Shown: positions 35,601 to 42,195 of the stretch, in pieces
Position numbering within the stretch: the stretch's first letter is position 1
Layout of the letters: the number at the start of each line of letters is the position of its first letter
Notes under the pieces: model-generated
What the model saw: the letters and a program-made list of their open reading frames with translations, nothing else
Told to the model about the DNA's origin: nothing
The model's database searches: none
Assembly (NCBI GenBank): GCA_010692425.1
Contig: JAAHHJ010000043.1
Coordinates: forward strand, 1 to 47,093
Source of the DNA: Symploca sp. SIO3C6
Lineage (GTDB): Bacteria > Cyanobacteriota > Cyanobacteriia > Cyanobacteriales > Coleofasciculaceae
DNA: 47,093 nt
Reading direction: 5' to 3'
Made by a program: the position numbers and the translations under genes

Positions 35601-37161
35601 GCACATTGGCGGAGTTGGACTTGCTAGAGGCTATCTCCATTCTCCGGAGTTGACGGCACAAAAATTCATCCCTAATCCCTTTGACCATTCAAAATTCAAT
35701 CGCCTCTACAAAACTGGAGACTTAGTCCGCTACTTACCCGACGGTAATCTTGAATTTCTCGGTCGCATGGATAATCAGGTGAAGATTCGCGGTTTCCGCA
35801 TCGAACTTGGAGAAATCGAAGCGGTGTTGGCTCGACACCCACAGGTTCACCATAATGTAATTACAGCACAGGAAGAGTCTCCTGGCAATCAGCGCCTGAT
35901 CGCTTATGTCGTACCCGAGCAAGGAACAACTCTCAGTGTTAATCACCTGCGCCGCTTCCTATTGGAGTTGCTACCCAACTATATGATCCCTGCGGCTTTT
36001 GTACTGCTTGAAGCACTCCCTCTAACACCGAATGGGAAAATAGACCGTCGGACGTTGCAAGCCACTGAGATAGCTAGACCTACCCTACAAAAAGACTTTG
36101 TAGCGCCTCGCGATGTCATAGAATTTCAGCTTGTGCAGATTTGGGAAAGTTTGTTAGATATTCACCCGATCGGAGTTATGGACAACTTTTTTGAGCTTGG
36201 GGGTCATTCGCTTTTGGCTGTGCGTCTGATGGCTCAAATTCAGAAGCAGTTTGGGCAGAATCTTCCACTCTCTACTCTTGTTCAGGGAATAACAATCGAA
36301 CACTTGGCGAGTATTTTACGTCAGCAGGCAATGCCTCAACCCTTGTCTCCCTTGGTAGCAATGGAAACTCGCGGTTCCCATCGACCTCTCTTTTTTGTCC
36401 ATCCCGTCGGTGGAAATGTCTTGTGTTACTACGAATTGGCACGTCATCTGGGGACGGATCGCCCCTTTTATGGGTTACGATCGCCAGGTTTTTGTGGAGA
36501 AAGCTCACCCTTTACCCGAATTGAAGATATGGCAGCCCACTACATTGAAGCACTGCGTACCATTCAACCAGAAGGTCCGTATCTTTTGGGGGGGTGGTCT
36601 CTGGGTGGCGTTGTGGCGTTTGAGATGGCAGCCCAGTTACAAAGGCAAGGTGATCGAGTTGCTCGACTGATTTTGCTCGACAGCCAAGCACCCGTTCTCA
36701 GCAATAAATTTACAGACATTGATGAAGCTAGCGTATTAGCGGATCTATTCAGAGATATGGCTCACTCTGCTGGGAAGAAGCTGCCTGTTTTTCATAACAA
36801 CATCAAGCAACTCGCTCCAAACGAGCAATTGAATTATTTCTTGGAGCAGGCAAAGATGACTAACCTCATACCTCCTGATCTTGGACTACCGCAGCTTCGC
36901 GGTCTTCTGCAAGTGTTTAAGAGTAATATCCAAGCCACATTAAGGTATGTGCCGCAAGTTTATCCGAACCGAATTATCCTCTTGAAGGCAAGCGATAGGG
37001 TTTCAAGTGAACTAAATGATCCGACTTTAGGTTGGGATAAACTTTCCAATGAACCCTTAGAGATTCTGAATATTCCAGGCAACCACTACACCATGCTTAG
37101 TTTACCTCATGTCCAGATTTTGACAGAACGGTTGAGAAGTTACCTTGCCCAGGTTAACTAA
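26659..37161 (+). CDS. NRPS: C-A(His-like)-PCP-C-A(Thr)-PCP-C-A(Lys-like)-PCP-TE
   Basis: A 3500-residue terminal synthetase. The first C domain (about 8-430) has lost the HHxxxDG motif: it reads LPSLCADAW, with Pro140-Ser141 in place of the two His. The first A domain (to about 955) reads DSACIAEVWK by hand, nearly the code of the last A of the first NRPS and His-like. A PCP follows (Ser1005), then a C with an intact HHAILDG (His1208-1209). The second A is DFWNIGMVHK (Thr), with PCP Ser2097. The third C is intact (His2309-2310). The third A reads DAEDIGTVVK, whose acidic residues suit a basic side chain, probably Lys. The last PCP is GGHSLLA (Ser3184). A thioesterase follows with GWSLGG (Ser3314) and GNHYTML near the end. 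It releases the peptide, linear or cyclised. Confidence 0.93.
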   Translation: MQNHVIEGFKLSPQQTHLWFLQNDRVTHQAQLALLIEGNLKIERLQKALKKLVKRHEMLRTTFQKLPGMKLPLQVIANSGNFFWQKIDLSRWELEKQQARLEDIFTQERQHPFNLAENPLLRFILLTLSTQKHILLLTLPSLCADAWTLGILAKEISYLYATNGKETEELSEEPIQYVQFSELQHEILESAAIETNRRYWDDQGSSIFLNIKLPFENKPFKKLAFELQKIPLKRYSELFPEIAAIVQEYNISLSTFFLTCWQVLLWRLTGYSEMVVGTAYPNRTCEELTDVIGLLAKHLPIHCFLAGDDQFNQVLQKVDELVREADEWQEYFSCPQTVGTIEEKSSFWSFCFEFVQQPVRRRAGDVSFEVYQQTTCIDRFKVKLSCVDQGSDFLLEFHYDANLFSAENINHLAEQFNVLLKSIVSNPEQAISQLEILSDVERRQLLVEFNNTQTDYSQNSCIHQLIEEQAKRTPDNIAVVLNAQQLTYRKLNQKANQLAHYLQTLGVEPDVRVGICVERSLDMLVGILGIFKAGGAYVPLDPTYPSERLADMLRDSQVPVLLTQQRLLNNLPDHKAQVLCIDADWNTIAQFSDENPLSRITPNNLAYLIYTSGSTGHPKGVQVTHQNLVHSTNARLLYYQQPVTSFLLTSPFAFDSSVAGIFWTLCQGGILALPLENFQLDLKQLVNAIAQYRISHLLCLPSLYQLILDQAQPQQLLSLQAVIVAGESCPQALVKRHRNLLPHTSLYNEYGPTEGTVWSSVYDCQNHDFRTPVPIGRPIANTEIYLLDTHLQPVPIGVPGELHIGGLGLARGYLNHPQLTTETFIPNPFEHSKFNRLYKTGDLARYLPDGNLEFLGRIDHQVKIRGFRIELNEIEVVLNQHPTLRETVVVAQQDAQSNPRLVAYFLSNREQAPTISELRRFLQERLPEYMVPSTFVMLEALPLRPNGKIDRQALPTPDPERPNLEAAFVPPSTPVEEALTQIWSEVLGLEQVGIRDNFFELGGDSIRSIQILSKANNRGLSFSLQDLSQYPTIGELSQWVKTTEADHSITSQSYPFSLISEADRLKMPNDVEDAYPLTRLQGGMLFHSEYSQDCALYHDVVSLQLRSLFDIKALEAALNLLVPRHPVLRSSFDFTHFSEPLQLVHQTAFIPLEVCEIRHLSEAEQEEFLNTLLNLEKNRKFDWTAAPLLRLHISRRSQETFQLTYTCHHAILDGWSAASMLTELFQHYLHLLGKKTEPIASPPTVLFRDYVAWEKASLQSEACQRYWSEKLNDSTISLLPRWPSSSEVIDESQHGVQAVSISPEVSEGLKRLAKSIGVPLKSVLLAAHLRVLSLLSGHSDVLTGLISNGRLEKLDGERVIGLFLNTLPFRLQLSGGTWTELIRATFETECELLPFRGYPLAELHRSRGGEPLFETAFNFVHFHIAQGLLELGEIEYLGGKSSNPTNFTLLALFRLDFASSQVVLNLEYDRTKLCLKQIQQIGQYYAKTLKAITSEPLGHYEQQSLLSDQEQYQLLVEWNQNGWHKRRRFPPTTYPPQTDDSQNQCIHEWFEAQVKRTPDAVAVVFEDKQLTYRELNQQANKVAHYLQKLGVGLEVLVGLCTERSLEMVVGLLGILKAGGAYIPLEPTYPTERLAFILQDTQVPVLLTQQQQLKVLPEHQATIVCLDEDWGDIAQESQDNPVSRVTPDNLAYVIYTSGSTGQPKGVLVNHHNITRLFTTTQSWFHFNQEDVWTFFHSYAFDFSVWEIWGALLHGGRVVVVPYWLTRSPEAFYDLLSQQQVTVLNQTPSAFRQLIKAEESLGRAKTLALRLVIFGGEALELQSLKSWFERHGDQSPQLVNMYGITETTVHVTYRSLTRADLELGSGSVIGRPIPDLQVYLLDQHRQPVPIGVRGEMYIGGAGLARGYLNRPELTNETFIAHPFRNKPDERLYKSGDLARYLPNGDIEYLGRIDHQVKIRGFRIELGEIEAVLAQYPTVRETVVLDREIKPGDKQLVAYVVPSNEQVPTTSELRNLLKKQLPEYMVPSAFVMLEALPLTPNGKVDRQALPAPESTRPELDEAFVSPRTLEEQVLAQIWAEVLSLEQVGIRDNFFALGGDSIRSIQVHSRARERGLSFSIEQLFQHQTIGELTQNLIVAEVGKAMAAPSNYPSVALPVQPFSLICEEDRLKLPLNLEDAYPLTSLQIGMLFHSESHSDTATYHNVNSVHLQAPFELPHFQAALQHLIARHPVLRTSFDLSNFNEPLQLVHQDVNIPLHVEDIGHLLPVKQEELLTAWFEQEKQSRFDWTQAPLVRFYIHRRSEETFQFSVTEHHAILDGWSVASMLTELFEQYFSLLGRTVPLLNPPLNVAFRDFVALEQAAKASEAARNYWIEKLTDSTITKIPRWPSCDQIAEHRQLILQEVPLPPDVCQGLRQLAQLASVPLKSVLLAAHVRVMSLLSGESDILTGLVSNGRLEESDGEWVLGLFLNTLPLRMKLLGGSWLDLVREAFAAEQELLPFRRYPLAKIQRDLGGQSLFETLFNFTHFHVYQNLQQSNTVKVLGGKGHAVTNFTFTADFNVDLSSSEIQLAIGADGRELCNEQIEAIGGYYARTLTAMAHEPLGRYELERLLNEREWHQLLVEWNNTQTDDIQDQCIHQLFETQAKQTPNALAVVFQDKQLTYEELNTKANQLAHYLKRVGVEATDLVGICVERSLEMVIGLLGILKAGAAYIPLDSAYPKERLTWMVSDSQVSFVLTHQKWVAKLGEHQAQLFCLDTDWGAISTEREENPSSGVMPEDLAYAIYTSGSTGEPKGVMVQHQALVNFTKTAMVEYGLTECDRVLQFASISFDAAVEEIYPCLACGGMLVLRTNEMLSSVSAFLQQCRDWELTVLDLPTAYWHEVTAEIALANLTLPESLRLVIIGGEQALPEKVEMWQKCVGNCPKLVNTYGPTEATVVATTYKLSGLVPVDTALRDVPIGRPIRNVQVYVLDRYLQPVPIGVPGELHIGGVGLARGYLHSPELTAQKFIPNPFDHSKFNRLYKTGDLVRYLPDGNLEFLGRMDNQVKIRGFRIELGEIEAVLARHPQVHHNVITAQEESPGNQRLIAYVVPEQGTTLSVNHLRRFLLELLPNYMIPAAFVLLEALPLTPNGKIDRRTLQATEIARPTLQKDFVAPRDVIEFQLVQIWESLLDIHPIGVMDNFFELGGHSLLAVRLMAQIQKQFGQNLPLSTLVQGITIEHLASILRQQAMPQPLSPLVAMETRGSHRPLFFVHPVGGNVLCYYELARHLGTDRPFYGLRSPGFCGESSPFTRIEDMAAHYIEALRTIQPEGPYLLGGWSLGGVVAFEMAAQLQRQGDRVARLILLDSQAPVLSNKFTDIDEASVLADLFRDMAHSAGKKLPVFHNNIKQLAPNEQLNYFLEQAKMTNLIPPDLGLPQLRGLLQVFKSNIQATLRYVPQVYPNRIILLKASDRVSSELNDPTLGWDKLSNEPLEILNIPGNHYTMLSLPHVQILTERLRSYLAQVN

Positions 37162-37361
37162 CGACGCTTTATCCAGAAGGCTTATCTTGAGTGGGAAAAA
37201 TCGGCTGGGTCGGCGTTGCGACAGCAAACGACTTTGTTGGCGAAGTTAACGTAAGGATTCAGGTGTGGGGAGCTTGACAAAAGGCTCATGGCTGAACTTC
37301 CCCTTTGACAAAGCAGCACAACCTATGCTGGGTGAGGAATTCAGGATTTGGAAAGTCGCTT
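37162..37361. other. Non-coding gap after the NRPS
   Basis: About 200 bp with no gene I can support. A weak inverted repeat (GGGGAGCTT at 37267, AACTTCCCC at 37295) could help end transcription, but it has two mismatches and no T-run. Confidence 0.3.
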
Positions 37362-37701
37362 TTACTGGGTACAAACGAGAGAAACATTCAGTAATTCTAT
37401 TGCCTTTTGTTGAAGGGGAGTCGGTTGAGTAATTTTCTCAAAGGTAATATCTGTACCCTCTATCCTGGTGTTAATAGTATTGAGGGTAATTGTTCCTAAA
37501 TCTGCCATCATCGTCGAAAAACTGTGTACAGGGAATTTATCTGATTTCTTCTTTTTGCGAGCTTTCGATAAAGCTTTTTTTGAACGTTTTGCCTGAGTGA
37601 CTACATTAGAACTAGCCCTTTTGGTAAGTTCTGATTCGACCTCTACAAAAAGCATCGGAGCTAAAGCTTGCTTGATGTGCCATTCAACATAGTAAGCTAG
37701 C
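37362..37701 (-). pseudogene. IS1634-type transposase, C-terminal fragment
   Basis: From about 37701 down to the stop at 37362 the translation reads AYYVEWHIKQALAPMLF, then a Lys-rich stretch, PVHSFSTMMADLGTI and QPTPLQQKAIELL. This is the usual C-terminus of IS1634-family transposases. The upstream end is cut at 37702 by a TGTAGCGGCTTGCAAA sequence that recurs at 40942 and, inverted, at 41354. An element therefore inserted into or deleted the rest of the gene. The first residues of the open frame (before AYYVEW) come from that element. Confidence 0.7.
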
Positions 37702-37867
37702 TGTAGCGGCTTGCAAACAAGAGAGACCGGACTTGCAAACAGAGACATTTTCGGCTCAGATTATTTGCTTGCTAAGAACGCCTCTCGACTCAGATTAACT
37801 GCAAATAGACTCAGATTATTTGCAAACAACTTACTCTCCAACTCATTGGACTCAGATTAATTGCAAA
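37702..37867 (+). repeat. Left end of a putative tyrosine-recombinase element, with four 19-bp motif copies
   Basis: It starts TGTAGCGGCTTGCAAA and contains four copies of a motif like GACTCAGATTATTTGCAAA at about 37753, 37787, 37808 and 37849, all in one orientation. The same start sequence and motif copies recur at 40942-41063 and, inverted, at 41231-41354. Arrays of short direct repeats near an element tip resemble arm-type recombinase sites; that reading is inference. Confidence 0.5.
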
Positions 37868-37904
37868 TAGGCTGTAAGCAAGTGAACGTATGGATTTCAA
37901 TCCC

Positions 37905-38702
37905 TATGCAACTCCACACAGAAGGTTCGATTCTCTCGGTTTCGATAGATTTTCTCGACATGTACCGATTCTGGATACAGTCCTGTGTAACGTTTAAAGG
38001 CTTCTACTTGAGCTTTTAAATCTCCTGATTCATTAAAGTTATCTCAGCTTATACGATCTAAAAATACATATCCGTCGATATGACTTACGGACAATTTGGC
38101 TCCAAATTCCACAGGAGTTCCAGCTTTCCCTCTCACGATTGGACGGATATGGGGTTGGTTTAAACTGACTATGGAAGTCGTCAATTCTCTGGAATTTATT
38201 CTCATACATCCATTGCTGTTGGCGGTAAACTTCAGCAACCACCAACAAGCTCTTATATTGTCTGTTGCTCAAAACCTCAAGTGCCTCCCCCGTCTGCATT
38301 AGCTGCTCAATGTGGGATAAGTTTCTTTTTATATATTGCAGTTGTTTTTTTATAGCTTTTCTTCTTTCTTTTCTTGAGGGTCTCCGTTTTTTGGCGACTC
38401 TCAAGTAATTTTTTCGAGCCAGGTTTCTATAAGTTTTTGGCTTTTGATCTAGTTTAACTTTCAGGGGCTCATATAGAGTGTCTATTAGTTTTTCCGTTGT
38501 GACTCTGGCTTGATTTAATAGTCCCAAATCCTGCTGGTGCCCCTATATCCTCAGCAAAATTTTGGGCGTATTCCTCTTCAAATTCATCCCAGGGTATTAG
38601 ATTAGCCATGATTACCCAACGGTTGTCTTGTGATAATTTTCCCTCAAAGGGTAACTCAAACTTTTCGGGTGAGGTGGGGGTTGAAGCAACTTTTCGGTAC
38701 AT
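37905..38702 (-). pseudogene. Decayed IS5/IS1182-like transposase
   Basis: Pieces of one transposase lie in changing frames. The N-terminus (from 38702) includes WVIMANLIPWDEFEEEYA. The middle (about 38530-38240) includes ARVTTEKLIDTLYEPLK. The catalytic part (about 38238-37910) includes IRPIVRGKAGTPVEFGAKLS, DGYVFLDR and YPESVHVEKIYRNRENR. These match the order in IS1182/IS5-type transposases. The segment between the N-terminus and the middle part is missing, at least two frameshifts and one stop (after LDRIS) interrupt it, and the C-terminus is cut near 37905. It is inactive. Confidence 0.7.
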
Positions 38703-39697
38703 TTTCCCTAGTGGAGGTACAAGGGTTTTGTCGGGTTTTACCAGATTTCCTTGACTCGGAGCGATTCTCTATACGGCTCAAAGCGTTGATAGCTAAAGAT
38801 TTCGGCTATTTTCAGCCAGCCCTAACTAACCTGGCGGTTGCTATAGTGCCATCAAATTTCACTTGCACAACTGAACCACTCTAGCTCAAATTTTATTTTG
38901 GCTACAAGAAGCGGTAATTATAACATAAATTCACGTTTTTGTAACGAATTGCGATCGCAATCATCAAGATCAGGACTTACGCAAAAAACGTTGGAAGTAG
39001 TGGTAAGCTTCTCCACATTTAACTTGCATATTTGAGCAGGCAGGGAAGCCCACTCCAAATAGGATAAAGTAATGCAAAATTGTTTAGATTAAGTATGGCT
39101 TAACTTAATTCATGAATTACCACTACGGATAGTTAGGGTTTTAAGATGATTTTGCTTAATTGTTCAAAATCATAACCTTTTCTTCTTGCCATAGCAGAAG
39201 ACAGAAGAACCTCCTAACTGAAGTTTGCCGTACACATGTATGGAGGAAGTTCAGGTCTGAGAAAAGCGATCGCCTCTGGCGCTGTGCTTGACGTGAGCAT
39301 ATGTTGAGCAAAGTCTTTTCTGGCAAAGGCTAGAGAGATTGTTGGACGAAATGCTAGAGATGTCTAATGTGTAGCTATGTGATAACTTGTGTGGCGACTG
39401 CGATCAGTTCCATTGAGGAGATTAACCACCTTTTGGTGTTTAAATTTTCCCTGGTTGGAAATTTAAACACTCCTCTTCCTCTGTGTAGGCCTCATTGTGG
39501 GCAAATTTTGATTCGACGACAGTTTAATAGAAAAATTTTCTCTAACTCGAAAAATTCAGAAAAGGGATGCTTGAGTCGTCTTAAAGGTGTAGAAAGGCAA
39601 AAAGTATGGCGGGCAAATCCTATACGCAGATCATTGTATTGTTCCCAATTCAAAAAAATTTACTTTTTGTCCAAATCACAACCTAAAGAGTAGAAAA
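38703..39697. other. About 1 kb without a supported gene
   Basis: AT-rich DNA with one HIP1 site near 38953. It carries a dispersed-repeat copy around 39305-39359 and a possible weak hairpin region around 39210-39250. A 108-codon open frame at 39367-39693 has no recognisable features and low-complexity charge, so I do not call it. Confidence 0.4.
39305..39359. repeat. Dispersed repeat, copy 1
   Basis: A stretch of about 55 bp beginning GAGCAAAGT and containing TAGAGAGATTGTTGGACG recurs at 46594-46648. Of it, 27 bases are identical (39331-39357 and 46619-46645). Both copies are followed within about 100 bp by GTGGCGACTGC. No coding potential; identity unknown. A decayed structured RNA such as a group II intron fragment is one possibility. 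Confidence 0.5.
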
Positions 39698-39791
39698 ATG
39701 CATAAATATTCAGACGACTGAACTCGAAATCGATTTCATCAACGCCTATGACCCGATTTGGAGCGACAGGGGCAGCGGAGCTAATCAAGAT

Positions 39792-40946
39792 GTGTCATTC
39801 TGGCGTCGGACGCCAGCTGCCGGGTGGAGCCGCGTCGGTCACCATGCCAAAAATGGCTATGGACACCCGACAGAAGAAACTATGGTCGTGAAGGAAAGGA
39901 TCAGCGGTGCTTTGGCGAGTCCGACCGACTATACCTTGATTTGGAATGATGCCGGCTCCGGAGCTTCCAGTGATGGCTCCGTTTGGCGCCCCGTCTGCCC
40001 CCCCGGATACAAGGCATTGGGAGATGTTGTAAGCGGCAGTCACAAGAAGCCAAGCACCGACGAGGTGAAATGCGTCCGAGAAACTGCGCTGTCAGCTGCA
40101 CTACCCGGTGGATTCATCTGGAATGATGCCGGCTCGGGCGCGAACCGTGATTTCTCAGCCTGGGGCATTCAGAGGCAGGCTGCGGATTCGGAATACACTT
40201 ACCTGAGTCGCGGGTTGTTTTACGGAGCTGCCTCACATTCCCGCCCCACGGACGCCGAGGTAGGGGTGTTCTGGGCTGTCAAGATCGAGACGAACGACGA
40301 CATGACAAATGCCCAGCTGATGAGCGAAGATCTGCTTTTTGACTATACGCAGGTCTTTGAAAAGGTATGGGACGACGCTGGCAGTGGTGCCCACAGAGAT
40401 GTGGGCTTCTTCAAACCCGTTCCGCGTCCCGGATATTACGCCCTAGGGCATTATGCCCATGCGTCGCACGCAATGCCCAACGACGTCGTCATGGTTGTGA
40501 AGGAGAAGACGCCGGGAGCTTTGGCTGCACCCTTGAATTACGAGCTCATTTGGACCGATGCAGGATCGGGAGCAAATAGCGATGTGGCGGTCTGGTGGCC
40601 GAGTTGTCCAACTGGGTATGTAGCCCTCGGTCTCGTCGTAACCTCTGGTGCCAAGCCGTCGACAGATGCAATTCGATGTGTGCGCTCAGACCTAACCGTC
40701 CAGGCTTCGGTAGGGGATGGGATCTGGAACGACAGTGGCTCGGGAGCCAGAGATGATTTTGGCAGCTGGAGTGTCGATGAGCATGGCGCTCCCCAAGGGG
40801 AGGCTTACGTCACCCCGGGAACCTTCATCGGACACAAATCTCACAGCAAGCCCAATGCGGCAAGAGTACGCGCGCTCAAATTGGAGTTGCCCTTCATTAA
40901 AGCCACCCGAGACCTGCCTGTTCCCCAACTCCATGGGTACGTGTAG
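39792..40946 (+). CDS. Vps62/DUF946-like repeat protein
   Basis: A protein of 384 residues from GTG 39792, built from six repeats of the type WxDxGSGAxxD, as two sets of three. Several are followed by a FWxPxPPGYxALG and a VxxVKE segment. This is the pattern of Vps62-related (DUF946) proteins, whose function in bacteria is unknown. The first repeat begins upstream of the GTG (IWSDRGSGANQD, from about 39756) in the same frame, but no normal start is available there. ATG 39698 lies one frame away, so a one-base shift has probably broken the N-terminus. The TAG stop belongs to the element tip at 40942, so the natural C-terminus may be lost. The gene looks GC-rich compared with its surroundings, suggesting transfer. 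Confidence 0.7.
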   Translation: MSFWRRTPAAGWSRVGHHAKNGYGHPTEETMVVKERISGALASPTDYTLIWNDAGSGASSDGSVWRPVCPPGYKALGDVVSGSHKKPSTDEVKCVRETALSAALPGGFIWNDAGSGANRDFSAWGIQRQAADSEYTYLSRGLFYGAASHSRPTDAEVGVFWAVKIETNDDMTNAQLMSEDLLFDYTQVFEKVWDDAGSGAHRDVGFFKPVPRPGYYALGHYAHASHAMPNDVVMVVKEKTPGALAAPLNYELIWTDAGSGANSDVAVWWPSCPTGYVALGLVVTSGAKPSTDAIRCVRSDLTVQASVGDGIWNDSGSGARDDFGSWSVDEHGAPQGEAYVTPGTFIGHKSHSKPNAARVRALKLELPFIKATRDLPVPQLHGYV

Positions 40947-41354
40947 CGGCTTGCAAAAACTCCAGTTTTCGGCTCGAATTATTTGCAAATAAAAACTCGC
41001 TTCGACTCACATTAGCTGCAAACGGCTTGCAAAAACTCTTTCCGACTCAGATTATTTGCAAAAACTCCCTTGGCTGTTAATCAGACAGGGTTTCAATGCA
41101 TTTTTATTCACAAGTGTCCAGAAAAAAAGATGGTATTAACTGGACGATTGTTTACTTTTTTCAAGGTTTTAATTGGACGTTATTCGTTCAATTAAAGACA
41201 AAACATAGTTTATTTTGGGAAAAAAGAGTATTTGCATTTATTGTGAGCTGATTTGCAGATAATGTGGGTTTGAGATGATTTACTTTTGCAAATAATGTGA
41301 GCCAAAAAAGCGAGTTTTTGCGAGCCGAGCCTTTAGTTTTTGCAAGCCACTACA
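40942..41354. mobile_element. 413-bp inverted-repeat element (miniature tyrosine-recombinase type?)
   Basis: It begins TGTAGCGGCTTGCAAAAACT and ends with the inverse of TGTAGTGGCTTGCAAAAACT. Inside the left end are three forward copies of the GACTCAGATTATTTGCAAA-like motif (40971, 41004, 41044). Inside the right end are three inverted copies (41231, 41252, 41285). The middle has no gene; it has two AATTGGACG-like repeats. It joins the Vps62-like gene to an integrase fragment with no visible target duplication, as site-specific recombination would leave it. The direct copy of its left end at 37702 may mark a larger unit. Confidence 0.55.
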
Positions 41355-41583
41355 ACTACTCAATCAACAGAATTTTACTAACCGCCCTTGGCGCAGAACT
41401 TTGCAAGCTCTACCGATGAGATATCGCCCCCCTTATGCCATCCGCCACACTTTCATTACTAATTGCTTGGAGAAAGGCATTGGTGTGCCTCAGGTGGCGA
41501 TGTGGGTTGGTAATTCTCCTAAAACTATCTGGCAGCATTACGCTGGGGTGATCTGTGTTCAAGATGTTCCCATTTTTGACTAA
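41355..41583 (+). pseudogene. Tyrosine recombinase (phage integrase), C-terminal fragment
   Basis: Directly after the element tip, the frame leading through 41401 reads LNQQNFTNRPWRRTLQAL, YRPPYAIRHTFITN, VAMWVGNSPKTIWQHYAG and a stop at 41581. The RHTFI box (Arg and His), the Trp/His-like position and the Tyr in HYAG are the C-terminal catalytic residues of integrases. The N-terminal two thirds, including the first catalytic Arg, are absent. The remnant is cut exactly at the element end, so it may belong to an older mobile element or to the recombinase that served these ends. Confidence 0.7.
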
Positions 41584-42195
41584 CACCATTAATTTTGTTG
41601 GTCGTACGCTACTAAATTTGTTGGTCGATCGCCACCCTCTCCCGGATCTTATTCACTTCGATCGCCATAATCGATCGCCACTTTGAGTGAGAACACCAGC
41701 TGAGGGGACTTAGCAGATGTTAAAAACGATCGCCACACGATCGCCACGAGCTAAATTTTGCCCGGATACTACTCTAGTTTTGGGCGAAAAACAAGCCAAA
41801 AAAGTTCTTAAGATTTAGCCTCAAAGTCTGATGGTGTGGGGGCTGTAAAAAAAATGGCATCACAAAATGAGGCGGGATTTACCCACCTGAATAGGGGATT
41901 TTCAGTCCCCTACTCTCCAAATTGGCTTTTTTCTGGGTTCGACAAAGAGCCCATTCTGAGTACTCGTTAATAACGCTATAGCTGAGTTTATTCTATATCA
42001 ATACTTCCAGGAGAATGTTAAATATTGTTACGATTTTTGGGGGCGGGATTTTTACCCCATTTTTTAGGGGGAAATGGTTTGGCGATCGACTTTCTTGTTG
42101 TTGAAGATATTTGTATACCTAAATTGCTCACCTAGCTACCCAGATTCTTGATACAACTGGGCACTTGACCAGCAGTTTTGGGCTACGCAGTATTA
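41584..42195. other. Non-coding gap with several CGATCGCCAC motifs
   Basis: Two copies of AATTTGTTGGTCG-like sequence lie about 27 bp apart near 41590-41630. CGATCGCCA-type motifs recur five times between about 41626 and 41750. A perfect 7-bp hairpin (TAGGGGA / TCCCCTA, 41892-41912) follows. No ORF is convincing. The hairpin lies 3' of the TIR-WD40 gene but has no T-run, so it is not a clear terminator. Confidence 0.4.

Noticed and set aside
37894-37908. ATTTCAATCCCTATG, resembling part of a CRISPR repeat
   Set aside because: It occurs once, with no spacers or further repeats and no cas genes nearby.
38630-38884. 84-codon plus-strand ORF
   Set aside because: It overlaps the antisense of the decayed IS5/IS1182 transposase start and shows no protein signature.
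39367-39693. 108-codon plus-strand ORF upstream of the Vps62-like gene
   Set aside because: Composition looks random, no motif or ribosome site is seen, and it overlaps decayed repeat DNA.
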